This document shows positions 15,472 through 23,885 of a stretch of 64,000 nt of DNA, piece after piece. The position numbers were made by a program, and so were the translations under genes. Source of the stretch: an uncultured Acidovorax sp. Its GTDB lineage: Bacteria; Pseudomonadota; Gammaproteobacteria; Burkholderiales; Burkholderiaceae_C. Location of the stretch: the NCBI GenBank assembly GCA_913774955.1, contig CAJYKV010000022.1:1-64000 (forward strand), in the 5' to 3' direction. The notes under the pieces were generated by a model. The model was not told the origin of the DNA. It saw only the letters and a program-made list of their open reading frames with translations, and did not search any database. Numbering within the stretch: position 1 is the stretch's first letter; every line of letters starts with the position of its first letter.

Positions 15472-16568
15472 CCGCACTTGCGCCCTCCCCGCCCCCGCCG
15501 ACCGCCATGCTGGCCGACTGCCTGCCGGCCGTGCACCCCGGCGAAGCGCGCCTTGCCCGCATCGCGTTCGACCGGCGCTTTGCGCGCTGGGCGAGCCGGG
15601 CCTGCGGCGGCGAACCGGGCCGGGTGGCTGCGGGGGGCGCCCCGCACGATGCGATCGCGCTGGACTTCACGTGCATGCATGGAAACCTGCAGGTCTCCGT
15701 GCCGCTGTCGTCCTGGCCCGCGCTCGGCATGGTGGCGCGCATGGCGGACCCGGCACTGGCGCGCGATGTGGCGGAAGCCATGCTCGCGGCGCCCCTCGCG
15801 GCCCTGGCGGACGAGCTGCCCGGGCTCGCCCTGAAACGCCTGGCCGTGCACACCGCCGTGCATTCGGCACCGCTGGAATGGGTGTGCGGCGGCGCACGCA
15901 TCGGCCTGCGCGCCCTCGACGCGAAGGTCGCGGCGCGGGTGCGCGCCTGCCTGGCCCGCGCCGGCGATTCCGGGGGCACGCCGCTGCCCGGCCTGCGGCT
16001 GCCGGGCCGCGCGCACATCGGCACCCGCCAGCTCGCCCCGGCGGACCTGGAGTCCCTCGCGCCGGGCGACGTCGTCCTCTGCGGCCTGCTGACCGGCAGC
16101 CACCGCAGCCCCTGCCATCTCTACTTCGGACTGGGAAACACCATGCAGATCCTTGCAGAACTCGATCTCGATGCCTCGGAGCTGAGCCTGCGCGGCGGGC
16201 CGCGCGCCCACGCCGCCGGCACCGGCGAAGACCATGCGCCGGGCGCCACGCGGTCCGCCGCCGGACCGCAGCATCCCGGCGGAACGGCGCAGGAGCCGCA
16301 GCTCCTGGCGGACGTCGGCCTCATCAGCGTTCCCATCGCGTTCGAGATCGACACCGCGCGCATCCGCCTCGACGAACTGGCGGCGCTCGACGCCGGCGCC
16401 GTCATCCCGCTGGCAACCGCCGCGCGTGACGCCGTGGTGCGCCTCGTCTGCCACGAGCAGCTCGTGGGCACCGGGCACCTGGTGGTGATCGGCAACCGGC
16501 TGGGCGTGCGCATCGCGCACATGGCCATGGGCGGCATCGCCGCGTCCGCCGCATCGGCCGCGCCATGA
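15468..16568 (+). CDS. hrcQ: HrcQ, C-ring/sorting platform protein (SctQ)
   Basis: 366 aa from GTG 15468, which overlaps the hpaP stop; ATG 15507 is a weaker alternative with no ribosome binding site. The C-terminal SPOA (surface presentation of antigens) domain covers about residues 285-355 (VPIAFEIDTARIRLDELAAL ... GHLVVIGNRLGVRIAHM). The N-terminal part is poorly conserved, as in other SctQ proteins. HrcQ builds the cytoplasmic pods that recruit the ATPase and substrates. An internal ATG at 16143 with a good ribosome binding site may produce a separate C-terminal form, described separately. Confidence 0.93.
   Translation: MTALAPSPPPPTAMLADCLPAVHPGEARLARIAFDRRFARWASRACGGEPGRVAAGGAPHDAIALDFTCMHGNLQVSVPLSSWPALGMVARMADPALARDVAEAMLAAPLAALADELPGLALKRLAVHTAVHSAPLEWVCGGARIGLRALDAKVAARVRACLARAGDSGGTPLPGLRLPGRAHIGTRQLAPADLESLAPGDVVLCGLLTGSHRSPCHLYFGLGNTMQILAELDLDASELSLRGGPRAHAAGTGEDHAPGATRSAAGPQHPGGTAQEPQLLADVGLISVPIAFEIDTARIRLDELAALDAGAVIPLATAARDAVVRLVCHEQLVGTGHLVVIGNRLGVRIAHMAMGGIAASAASAAP
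16143..16568 (+). CDS. Possible internally initiated short form of HrcQ (SctQ-C)
   Basis: Within hrcQ and in the same frame, ATG 16143 is preceded by GGGAA (16133-16137) at ideal spacing. Translation from it would give a 141-aa protein holding a linker and the SPOA domain. In Salmonella, Shigella and Yersinia, internal initiation in sctQ makes such a C-terminal protein, and in Pseudomonas syringae hrcQ is split in two genes. Here the start is inferred from sequence only. Confidence 0.45.
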   Translation: MQILAELDLDASELSLRGGPRAHAAGTGEDHAPGATRSAAGPQHPGGTAQEPQLLADVGLISVPIAFEIDTARIRLDELAALDAGAVIPLATAARDAVVRLVCHEQLVGTGHLVVIGNRLGVRIAHMAMGGIAASAASAAP

Positions 16569-17227
16569 CCCCGATGCCGGGGCTCGACCCCGTCTCCCTC
16601 GGCATCACGCTGCTGATGCTCGCGGTGTTGCCGTTCGCCGCCATGATCGTCACCTCCTACACCAAGGTGGTAGTGGTGCTGGGCCTGCTGCGCAACGCGC
16701 TGGGCGTGCAGCAGGTGCCCCCCAACATGGTGCTGAACGGCATCGCCATCATCATCTCCGTGTACGTCATGTCCCCGGTGGTGATGGAAGCCTCGGACCG
16801 ACTGCAGATGCTGCCGCCCGCCGCGCAGAGCTCCAGCACGCAGCAGCTGCTGGCCGCCGCCGGGGCCGCGCGCGAGCCGTTCCGCGCCTTCCTCGCCAAG
16901 CACGCGGCCGCCGAGGAAAAGGCGTTCTTCCTGAAGTCCGCCACCGCGCTCTGGCCCCCGGAACGCGCCCAGACCCTGCAGTCCGACGACCTGATCGTGC
17001 TGGCGCCCGCGTTCCTCCTCACCGAACTCGCGGCCGCCTTCCGCATCGGCTTCCTGCTGTACCTGGCCTTCATCATCGTGGAACTGGTCATCGCCAACAT
17101 CCTGCTGGCCATGGGCCTCTCCCAGGTCTCGCCCACCAACGTCGCCATCCCCTTCAAGCTGCTGCTGTTCGTCATGCTCGACGGCTGGTCGCAGGTGATG
17201 CACGGGCTGGTGATGACCTACCGCTGA
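16565..17227 (+). CDS. hrcR: HrcR, export apparatus protein (SctR)
   Basis: 220 aa. The sequence VTSYTKVVVVLGLLRNALGVQQVPPNMVLNGIAI and the C-terminal QVSPTNVAIPFKLLLFVMLDGW are signature segments of SctR/FliP. Four membrane helices are visible. It forms the pentameric core of the export gate with HrcS and HrcT. It overlaps hrcQ by four bases and is 14 bases before hrcS. Confidence 0.98.
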   Translation: MTPMPGLDPVSLGITLLMLAVLPFAAMIVTSYTKVVVVLGLLRNALGVQQVPPNMVLNGIAIIISVYVMSPVVMEASDRLQMLPPAAQSSSTQQLLAAAGAAREPFRAFLAKHAAAEEKAFFLKSATALWPPERAQTLQSDDLIVLAPAFLLTELAAAFRIGFLLYLAFIIVELVIANILLAMGLSQVSPTNVAIPFKLLLFVMLDGWSQVMHGLVMTYR

Positions 17228-17241
17228 CCGCGCGGAGCGCC

Positions 17242-17505
17242 ATGAACTACGACAACGTCATCCAGCTCACTTCCGAAGCGCTCATGCTGTGCCTCGTGCT
17301 GTCGCTGCCCGCCGTGGCCGTGGCGGCCATCGTCGGCCTGCTCGTGGCGCTCGTGCAGGCCGTCACCTCCGTGCAGGACCAGTCGATCTCGCAGGGCATC
17401 AAGCTGATCTGCGTGACGGTGACCGTCGCCGCGACCGCGCCCTGGGTGGGCGGCACGGTGCTGCAGTTCTCCCAGCGGCTCCTCACTGCGGTCTTCGCGC
17501 CATGA
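17242..17505 (+). CDS. hrcS: HrcS, export apparatus protein (SctS)
   Basis: 87 aa with two membrane helices and the SctS/FliQ segment VALVQAVTSVQDQSISQGIKL. It is part of the export gate. GGAG lies seven bases upstream of the ATG. The stop codon overlaps the next start (ATGA). Confidence 0.98.
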   Translation: MNYDNVIQLTSEALMLCLVLSLPAVAVAAIVGLLVALVQAVTSVQDQSISQGIKLICVTVTVAATAPWVGGTVLQFSQRLLTAVFAP

Positions 17506-18470
17506 CTCCCGGCCTCTTCAGCGTGCTGCGGCTGCGGCAGCAGCGCACCCGCCAGTTGCTCCAGCAGCTCATCAAACGCGAGCACCTGAACGAGCAGCAG
17601 ATCCAGGAGGGGGCGCACGACCGGCAGCGCGCGGCCCTGCAGGGCCGCTACGGCGACTACGTCTTCAGGACGCTGGGGCGCCCGCCCCCGCCCCCGCCCC
17701 GGCAGAGCGCGCTGCCCGGCCTGGGCAATGAACACGTGCCCGAGAGCGAGCACTCGGCGCTGGACTTCCAGGCGGATTTCGAGCGGGCGGAGGAAAGCGG
17801 CAAGACTGCGCGCAGCGAATCCCGCGTCGAAGAGGATGCCGACTCCCGCAGCTCGCGCGAGCGCAGCGGCGAAGAACGGCTCACGCGAAGCCGCGACGCC
17901 GCCGAGCCCGACGGGCGGGACGAAGACATCTTCCTGCAGCCCGGCAGCCAGGCAACTCCGCAGGACGCCCAGGGCGGGGACTCCGGCACGGACGGGCAAC
18001 CCGGGGGCCGCCAGCCGGGCCAGGGCGGCGGCGAGGGCGCCGGGCGGGAATCCGCGGGCGCGGCGCAGCGGCTGCAGCAGATGCAGGCGGTGCTCGACCG
18101 GTTCGAGGCGGGGCTCTCCAGCCCGGACCCGCAGGAGCGGGCCGACACCCTCGTATCGACGCTCGCGGAGATCGTCTGGGCCAGGCACGGCATCGGACAC
18201 CCGGTGCAGGCCATGCTGCTGGCGCGCATCGCCAAGTACCTGGGCGAGCAGCACGGCGAGGAAACGCTGTCCTCCGTGGGGAAGGTCAAGGAAGCGCTGC
18301 TGCGCGCGGGTCTGCAGGGTGTGGACATGCCCTCGGACCGCTTCGCGCTGCTGCCGCTGCAGTTGCTGAACTGCAGCCGGCCCAGAACCCGCGAGCAGCG
18401 CCGCCTGGCCGCGGAACGCCTGGACGGAGGCTCCGCCTGGCTGCTCCCCGACGCCGGGCCCCGCGCATGA
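17502..18470 (+). CDS. hpaA: HpaA/HrpV-like type III secretion control protein
   Basis: 322 aa in the position held by hpaA (Xanthomonas) just after hrcS. The N-terminal 55 residues are basic and Gln/Arg-rich; residues 60-195 are highly charged, Ser/Gly/Pro-rich and probably disordered; the last 120 residues form an ordered helical domain (around VLDRFEAGLSSPDPQERADTL). In Xanthomonas HpaA is a secreted protein that binds the chaperone HpaB and tunes pilus versus effector export. Sequence divergence makes the name tentative, but the adjacency to hpaB supports it. It overlaps both neighbours by four bases. Confidence 0.65.
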   Translation: MTPGLFSVLRLRQQRTRQLLQQLIKREHLNEQQIQEGAHDRQRAALQGRYGDYVFRTLGRPPPPPPRQSALPGLGNEHVPESEHSALDFQADFERAEESGKTARSESRVEEDADSRSSRERSGEERLTRSRDAAEPDGRDEDIFLQPGSQATPQDAQGGDSGTDGQPGGRQPGQGGGEGAGRESAGAAQRLQQMQAVLDRFEAGLSSPDPQERADTLVSTLAEIVWARHGIGHPVQAMLLARIAKYLGEQHGEETLSSVGKVKEALLRAGLQGVDMPSDRFALLPLQLLNCSRPRTREQRRLAAERLDGGSAWLLPDAGPRA

Positions 18471-18922
18471 GCTACCAGCAGTACGAGCAGCTCGTCACCG
18501 AGCTGTGCGCCGCCATCGACCTGCCCGACCCGGGCGCCGTGCTGGACCGCGGCTGGGTCGAGGTGGAGGGTTTCGAGGTGCAGCTCACGCACTACGAGAA
18601 CGACGTGGCCGCCATGTACATCAACTTCCATTTCGGCATCGTCACCCCGGGGCGCACGCTCACCGTGTACCGGCTGCTGCTGGAGGCCAACCTCACCGTC
18701 TACGCCCAGGACCAGGCCCAGGCGGGCATCAACCCCGACACCGGCGGCATCATCCTGATCGTGCGGGTGCCCATGACGCCCGACATCAACGGTGGCTGGC
18801 TGGCCGAGACGCTCACGCATTACGCGGAGCACGGACGGTACTGGGGAGACAACATCCTGGCCTCCCACGAGGAGGCCTTCCTGGGCATCTGCTCCGGCGA
18901 CTATCTGTGGATCAAGGTCTGA
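18467..18922 (+). CDS. hpaB: HpaB, general type III effector chaperone
   Basis: 151 aa, acidic, with the CesT-like order of helix, strands and helix (starting MSYQQYEQLVTELCAAIDLPDP and with LTVYRLLLEANLTVYAQDQAQAGINPDTG). HpaB is the broad effector chaperone and exit-control protein of Xanthomonas and Ralstonia Hrp systems, bringing effectors to HrcN. It is the last gene of the hrcU operon and overlaps hpaA by four bases. HpaB is followed by convergent hrpG. Confidence 0.88.
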   Translation: MSYQQYEQLVTELCAAIDLPDPGAVLDRGWVEVEGFEVQLTHYENDVAAMYINFHFGIVTPGRTLTVYRLLLEANLTVYAQDQAQAGINPDTGGIILIVRVPMTPDINGGWLAETLTHYAEHGRYWGDNILASHEEAFLGICSGDYLWIKV

Positions 18923-18976
18923 TCCGGGGCCGCTTGCGCGGACCGTAGCGCCGGCCCGCCCGCGGTGCGCCCCGGA
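18923..18976. terminator. Inverted repeat between convergent hpaB and hrpG
   Basis: Eight-base perfect arms TCCGGGGC (18923-18930) and GCCCCGGA (18969-18976) flank a 38-base GC-rich loop, in the only gap between the two convergent genes. There is no T-tract, so if it stops transcription it does so with Rho or by folding of the transcript. Confidence 0.35.
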
Positions 18977-18995
18977 GCCGCGCCCCCGCCTCCGT

Positions 18996-19772
18996 TCAGC
19001 TGGCCAGCGGCGGCATGGACGGAAGGGCCGCCATCGGCGGGGCCGCATACACGCGCCGTGCCGGCGTGCTGACCGGCACGTGGACCGGCCCGGCGGCCTC
19101 GACCGTGGAGGCGAGCAGGCGATAGCCCCGCCCATAGGCAGCCTGCACGCGCAGGCTGCAGCCGCATTCCCGCAGTTTCGTGCGCAGCTTGTAGACGTGC
19201 TGCTCCAGCGTGCGCTTGTTGGACTCCACCGAACGCCCCCACACCCGCGCCACGATGGTCGGCGAGGAGACGACCTGGTTCGGCCGCGAGAACAGCAGCC
19301 AGGCCAGCTCGCATTCGCGGTGGGTGAGCTCGACGACGGTGCCGCGGTGTACCAGGCACTGGCGGGCCGGATCGAGTTCGCAGCCGTCCAGCGCGATGGC
19401 GCTCGCGGCCTCCTGCGCGATGGCTTCCACATGGCCCCGGATGCGGGCCTTCAGCTCATCGTGGCCGATGCGGGAGAGGTTGATGTAGTCCACCGCGCCG
19501 CAGGCGAGCGCCATGCCGAAGCCCGCCTGCAGTTCCGAGCCGGCCACCAGCACCGGCACCTGCGACGAGATGCAGCTGCGGATCAGGCCCAGGTCCTCGG
19601 CGAGCGTGCCGCCGGCATCCTCCAGGATCACCGCGTCCGGCGGCTGCACCCGTGCCTGCTGGCGGAACGCGGCGATGCTGATCTGCGACACGGCCTCGAT
19701 ACCTCCCCGGTTCAGCATGTCCACGAGGAATTGGTTCACCACGGGCCGGCGTGAGAGCAATGCGACTTGCAT
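18996..19772 (-). CDS. hrpG: HrpG, OmpR-family regulator of the hrp regulon
   Basis: 258 aa from ATG 19772, with GGGGAAC five bases upstream. Residues about 1-110 are a receiver-like domain and residues 125-225 an OmpR/PhoB winged-helix DNA-binding domain (VELTHRECELAWLLFSRPNQVVSSPTIVARVWG, then SNKRTLEQHVYKLRTKLRE and YGRGYRL). In Xanthomonas and Acidovorax HrpG activates hrpX. The receiver is atypical: the paired acidic residues expected near residue 8-9 are replaced (LLSRRP), and the conserved Lys-Pro after the last strand is missing (DYINLSR). Divergent hrpX lies 494 bases away. Confidence 0.9.
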   Translation of the reverse strand: MQVALLSRRPVVNQFLVDMLNRGGIEAVSQISIAAFRQQARVQPPDAVILEDAGGTLAEDLGLIRSCISSQVPVLVAGSELQAGFGMALACGAVDYINLSRIGHDELKARIRGHVEAIAQEAASAIALDGCELDPARQCLVHRGTVVELTHRECELAWLLFSRPNQVVSSPTIVARVWGRSVESNKRTLEQHVYKLRTKLRECGCSLRVQAAYGRGYRLLASTVEAAGPVHVPVSTPARRVYAAPPMAALPSMPPLAS

Positions 19773-20266
19773 GAAAGTTCCCCATACGCAAACGTTTTCG
19801 TTGATATAGCCAGCGCTTCGAGAGCCCTGGGAACACCACCGGACTGCTGCAGAAAATCCGTTCCTGCGGACAGCCGTGCGTGAGTGGCATCTGGGTCAAA
19901 GCTTATCCATTCCGGTCGAGTTCTGTGTGGCAATCGGCGGGCCCGCATCGATAGAAATAGTCAATTTGTTCCTTGAATTGCATCAGATCTCGCCTGCGTG
20001 CAACCGTTTGTTAACCGTGGGCTGGGCCCACCCTGTGCCGGGCTACGGAAAGTGGGGGTGTCTCCCGAGTGAAATGCTCTGCGCCGGGGTGCCCGGACAT
20101 CCCCCGCTGCGCCCCGTGCTGCGCCTTCCATCGGCTCGCCTGGAAACCTGAAAAGTGCGCAAATTTGAGGATTCCGGACCATCTGCGTGAGCTTTCGTCG
20201 GCCGCCCGTTCCTAGCATGGACCCGTCATTCAACACACGAGGCGCGGCGGGGGCCGCGACGACACC
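19773..20266. promoter_or_regulatory. hrpG-hrpX divergent intergenic region
   Basis: 494 bases with visibly lower GC content near the hrpG end (for example ACGTTTTCGTTGATATAGCC around 19793-19812). It must contain the promoters of both regulators. A TATATC-like -10 for hrpG stands near 19805-19810 on the minus strand, without a convincing -35. No PIP box is found. The length and base composition suggest binding sites for further regulators, which cannot be named from sequence. Confidence 0.5.
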
Positions 20267-21673
20267 ATGCTCATCTCTCTGCTCTCTCTCTCGTGCCAGC
20301 GCATCGGCCACAGCGCCCCGGCCCTTGCCCAGATGCTGCAGAACCTGCAGATCAAGGAGGCCGCGGCGACGGGCCGCCGCCGGCTGGAGCGCAGCCAGTC
20401 CCGCGAAGCGTCCAGCGTGGAGGAAGGTGCCCTGCTCGGCCGCATCCTGCTGCTGATCGGCCAGGAGGAGCTCGCGGCCGACGTGTTCCATCAGCAGCTC
20501 AGGTGCTATGACGCGGTTTCACGCAGCACGGTGCGCTGGCATTCGGCCCTGGACCAGGCCTGGATGTTCCAGCACCTGCGCAAGCCCGCCCGCGCCGCGG
20601 CCTGCTGGGCGATCGTGGCCAACGACCACGAATCCCCCGCCCCGCTGCGCGTCGAGGCCTGCTGCGGCCTGGCGCTGTCGCTCCAGGCCCAGGGCCAGCA
20701 TGCCGCCGCGCTGGTCGCCGCGCACCGGGCGCAGTCGCTCTGCGGCGCACCGGACACGGCTGGCCTCGCGGGCCACGCCCAGGCCGTGCGGCTCGAAATC
20801 CTGGCGCACGCCGAACTGCTGCATGCCGACGAACTCTCCGACCATGCGTTTGCCGAACCCGCGCAGGAACTGGGCCGCGACCGGCTGCCCGCCGACACCC
20901 TGCTCGCCCAGCTGCGGGCGCTGGAGTCGGATGCCGCCACGCCCGCGCTGCTGCGCGCACGCCTGGGCTGCCTGATCGGACTGCAGGCCTGCCCCGCGCC
21001 GGCCCGTCAGGAGGCAGTGGCCGCCTTCTCGCGCTGGCTGCGCCAGCATGGCCTGGCGGGGGTCGACGGCGAGGCCCGCGTCGAAGGCGGCCTGGCCCTG
21101 CTGGCGGTCCGGGCCGTGCCCGCGGCACGCGAAATGATCCTGCCGCTGGCCGGCAGCGAGCGCGAGATCGAGCACCACCCCCTGGCGTCCGACATCCAGT
21201 ACTGCCTGTCGAAGATCCACATGAGCGAAGGGCGGCTGGGGGAATCGCTGCGCTTCTACAAGCGCCACGTGGCCCAGACCATGCGCGTCGTCCACCAGGC
21301 GGCGCAGCGCGGGGATGCGCCCGCCGGCGGCAGCGCGCCCCAGGACACGGTGGGGCTGCGCCTGCCCCCGCGCTACCGCGCCGCCTACCGCTACATCATC
21401 GAGCACCTGCAGGATGCGAGCCTGTCGGTGCGCGAGATCGCGGGCCGGCTCGGCGTCACCGAGCGCGCGCTGCAGCTGGCCTTCCGCAACCACCTCGGCA
21501 TGACGCCGGCGGAACTGATCCGGCGCGAGCGCGTGCGCCGCATCGAGGGGGAAATGGAGGAAGCCAGCGCCACGGGCGGCCGCGTCCACATGCTGGAAGT
21601 GGCCTCGCGCTGGGGCATCTCCAACCGTTCCACGCTCTCCAACGCCTTCAAGCTGTCGTCCGCGCGGATCTGA
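20267..21673 (+). CDS. hrpX: HrpX/HrpB-type AraC-family activator
   Basis: 468 aa, near the size of Xanthomonas HrpX (about 476) and Ralstonia HrpB. The N-terminal 360 residues are helical and TPR-like (repeated Ala-rich helical pairs). The C-terminal AraC domain covers about residues 365-460 with two helix-turn-helix units (DASLSVREIAGRLGVTERAL and MLEVASRWGISNRSTLSNAFK). HrpX binds PIP boxes and switches on hrp operons and effector genes; four such boxes occur in this window. The start is preceded by a CT repeat-rich coding start (LISLLSLS). The upstream ribosome binding site is weak. Confidence 0.93.
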   Translation: MLISLLSLSCQRIGHSAPALAQMLQNLQIKEAAATGRRRLERSQSREASSVEEGALLGRILLLIGQEELAADVFHQQLRCYDAVSRSTVRWHSALDQAWMFQHLRKPARAAACWAIVANDHESPAPLRVEACCGLALSLQAQGQHAAALVAAHRAQSLCGAPDTAGLAGHAQAVRLEILAHAELLHADELSDHAFAEPAQELGRDRLPADTLLAQLRALESDAATPALLRARLGCLIGLQACPAPARQEAVAAFSRWLRQHGLAGVDGEARVEGGLALLAVRAVPAAREMILPLAGSEREIEHHPLASDIQYCLSKIHMSEGRLGESLRFYKRHVAQTMRVVHQAAQRGDAPAGGSAPQDTVGLRLPPRYRAAYRYIIEHLQDASLSVREIAGRLGVTERALQLAFRNHLGMTPAELIRRERVRRIEGEMEEASATGGRVHMLEVASRWGISNRSTLSNAFKLSSARI

Positions 21674-21721
21674 CCGCCGCGGCGGGCACGCGCCCGCGCC
21701 CGAGGCCGGCCGTGTGCCGTG

Positions 21722-22078
21722 CTATCGGGCGGGTGGTTCGCCGTGCCCCGCGGCACCCTTCTCGCCCGCAGCCTCCAGCCGCGCGAACTCGCGGTGCTCG
21801 TAGGCGATGTACGCCTCCATCATGCCCCGGTAGATCGCCTCGATCACGTCGGGCTCGCCGCCCTCGGCCAGCGCGCGCTCGCGCACGCGCCGCACGATGA
21901 ACTCGATGCGCCCTTCGTCGCGCACCTGCGAGGCCGCGCGCTTGTTGCGCGCCGCCTGCGTCATGTAGCCGCCGCGCTCCACCAGCAGCGGCACCAGGAT
22001 GTCGTCGAGCGCATCGATGCGCTCGCGGACCTCGGCCATGCTGGCGCAACTCCGGGTCTTCTCAATCGCGCGTGTCAT
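21722..22078 (-). CDS. Chorismate mutase, AroQ class (stand-alone)
   Basis: 118 aa from ATG 22078, which overlaps the trpE stop by four bases. Residues 15-100 form the three-helix AroQ fold, beginning MAEVRERIDALDDILVPLLVERGGYMTQAARNK, with the conserved Arg and Lys positions of the family. It would convert chorismate to prephenate, the branch opposite to TrpE. Its coupling to trpE is found in several Comamonadaceae. It runs toward hrpX, leaving only 48 bases between the two stop codons. Confidence 0.85.
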   Translation of the reverse strand: MTRAIEKTRSCASMAEVRERIDALDDILVPLLVERGGYMTQAARNKRAASQVRDEGRIEFIVRRVRERALAEGGEPDVIEAIYRGMMEAYIAYEHREFARLEAAGEKGAAGHGEPPAR

Positions 22079-23574
22079 TCCAGTCCTTCTTCGACGAGTT
22101 CGGCCGCGCGCAGCAGGGCACGGGCCTTGTGTTCGGTTTCCTTCCACTCCAGCTCGGGCACGGAGTCGGCCACCACGCCGGCCGCCGCCTGCACGTAGAG
22201 CGTTCCGTCCTTCACGATGCCCGTGCGGATGGCGATGGCCACGTCCATGTCGCCGGCGTAGCTCAGGTAGCCGCAGGCGCCGCCGTAGAGGCCGCGCTTG
22301 GTGGGTTCGAGCTGGTCGATCAGTTCCATCGCATGCACCTTCGGCGCGCCGGTCAGCGTGCCGGCCGGGAACGTGGCCTTGAGCACGTCCATGCTGGTCA
22401 TGCCTTCGTTCAGCAGGCCTTCGACGTTGCTCACGATGTGCATGACGTGGCTGTAGCGCTCCACCACGAAGGCCTCGGTCACCTTCACCGAACCGGTGCG
22501 GGCGATGCGGCCGATGTCGTTGCGCGCGAGGTCGATCAGCATCACGTGCTCGGCGCGCTCCTTCGGGTCGTTCACCAGCTCGACCTCGGCCGCCTTGTCG
22601 GCCTCCGGCGTGGCGCCGCGCGGGCGCGTGCCGGCCAGCGGCCGGATGGTGATCTTCTGCCCGTCGTCGGTGCGCTCCTGCCGCACCAGGATCTCCGGGC
22701 TCGCACCCACCACATGGCAGTCGCCGAAGTGGTAGTAGTACATGTAGGGCGACGGGTTCAGCGAGCGCAGCGCGCGGTAGAGCGACAGCGGCGATTCGGT
22801 GTAGCGCTTGTGGATGCGCTGGCCGATCTGCACCTGCATGAAATCGCCCGCGGCGATGAGTTCCTTGGCGCGGCCGACGGCGGCGAGGTAGTCGGCCTTC
22901 GAGAAATCGCGCTGCGGCGGATGGCTCTCGGTGGGCTTGACCTGCGGCGCGGCGACCGAGTACTTGAGCTGCTCCTTGAGTTCGCGCAGCCGCTTCTTGC
23001 CGCGCGAATAGGCCTCGGGCTGGGCCGGATCGGCATACACGATCAGGTAGAGCTTGCCCGAGAGGTTGTCGATGACGGCCACCTCCTCGCACTGCAGCAG
23101 CAGGATGTCGGGCATGCCCAGCGTGTCGGGCGGGCAGCTCGCCTCGAGCTTCTTCTCGATGTGGCGCACCGCGTCGTAGCCGAAATAGCCGGCCAGCCCG
23201 CCGCAGAAGCGGGGCAGGCCCGGGCGCAGCGCCACCTTGAAGCGCTTCTGGTATTGGGCGATGAAATCCAGCGGATTGCCCCGGCCGGTTTCCACCACCT
23301 GCCCGTCGGTCACCACCTCGGTGCGCGCCTCGGCCCCGAAGCCGCTCGCGCGCAGCAGCGTGCGTGCCGGCAGCCCGATGAAGCTGTAGCGCCCGAAGCG
23401 CTCGCCGCCCACCACGGATTCGAGCAGGAAGCTGTAGCGCCCGCCGTCGCGCGCATGGGCGAGCTTGAGGTAGAGGGACAGGGGGGTTTCGAGGTCCGCG
23501 AACGCCTCCGCGATGAGCGGAATGCGGTTGTAGCCTTCGCCGGCCAGGCTTTTGAATTCGAGTTCGGTGATCAC
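22075..23574 (-). CDS. trpE: TrpE, anthranilate synthase component I
   Basis: 499 aa. The C-terminal chorismate-binding domain is complete, with TIRPLAGTRPRGATPEAD, ELVNDPKERAEHVMLIDLARNDIGR, and FPAGTLTGAPKVHAMELID followed by YGGACGYLSYAGDMDVAIAIRT. It converts chorismate plus the ammonia from TrpG to anthranilate. No trpG, trpD or trpC follows; instead the chorismate mutase gene and then the hrp cluster do. The ribosome binding site is GGAG-like (ACCTCCCGTG on plus at 23573-23582). Confidence 0.98.
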   Translation of the reverse strand: MITELEFKSLAGEGYNRIPLIAEAFADLETPLSLYLKLAHARDGGRYSFLLESVVGGERFGRYSFIGLPARTLLRASGFGAEARTEVVTDGQVVETGRGNPLDFIAQYQKRFKVALRPGLPRFCGGLAGYFGYDAVRHIEKKLEASCPPDTLGMPDILLLQCEEVAVIDNLSGKLYLIVYADPAQPEAYSRGKKRLRELKEQLKYSVAAPQVKPTESHPPQRDFSKADYLAAVGRAKELIAAGDFMQVQIGQRIHKRYTESPLSLYRALRSLNPSPYMYYYHFGDCHVVGASPEILVRQERTDDGQKITIRPLAGTRPRGATPEADKAAEVELVNDPKERAEHVMLIDLARNDIGRIARTGSVKVTEAFVVERYSHVMHIVSNVEGLLNEGMTSMDVLKATFPAGTLTGAPKVHAMELIDQLEPTKRGLYGGACGYLSYAGDMDVAIAIRTGIVKDGTLYVQAAAGVVADSVPELEWKETEHKARALLRAAELVEEGLE

Positions 23575-23885
23575 GGGAGGTCGCTCCAGGTCGGCGGGCG
23601 CGCCGCGGGCGGTGCCACGTTCGGCTGCCGCGCCAGGTTCATTGCATTCGGCCCCGCAGGGGCCGCGAGGGGCACGCCGGGGCCGGACGCCCGGGTGCGG
23701 TCAGCGGTTCGGTGCGGCAGGCTTGCGCCAGGGCCAGGCTCCCCGGCCGCTGCGACCTGTGATGACCACGTGGTGAATGAACATGGCGCAAAGTGTAGCA
23801 AAGCGCCCTGCGCGAAAACCCTGTTGTGCCCGCCGCGTGCCGCACCGAAAATAAAAAAGAACGGTCGTTCTTTTTTGGATCCTCC
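23575..23885. promoter_or_regulatory. trpE / chalcone-isomerase-like gene divergent region with perfect inverted repeat
   Basis: 311-base gene-free region. At 23853-23876 an inverted repeat has 11-base arms (AAAAAAGAACG and CGTTCTTTTTT) around a two-base GT centre, ten bases before the ATG at 23886. Its GAACG-N2-CGTTC core looks like an operator for a dimeric repressor. The rest contains no recognisable gene. Confidence 0.5.
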
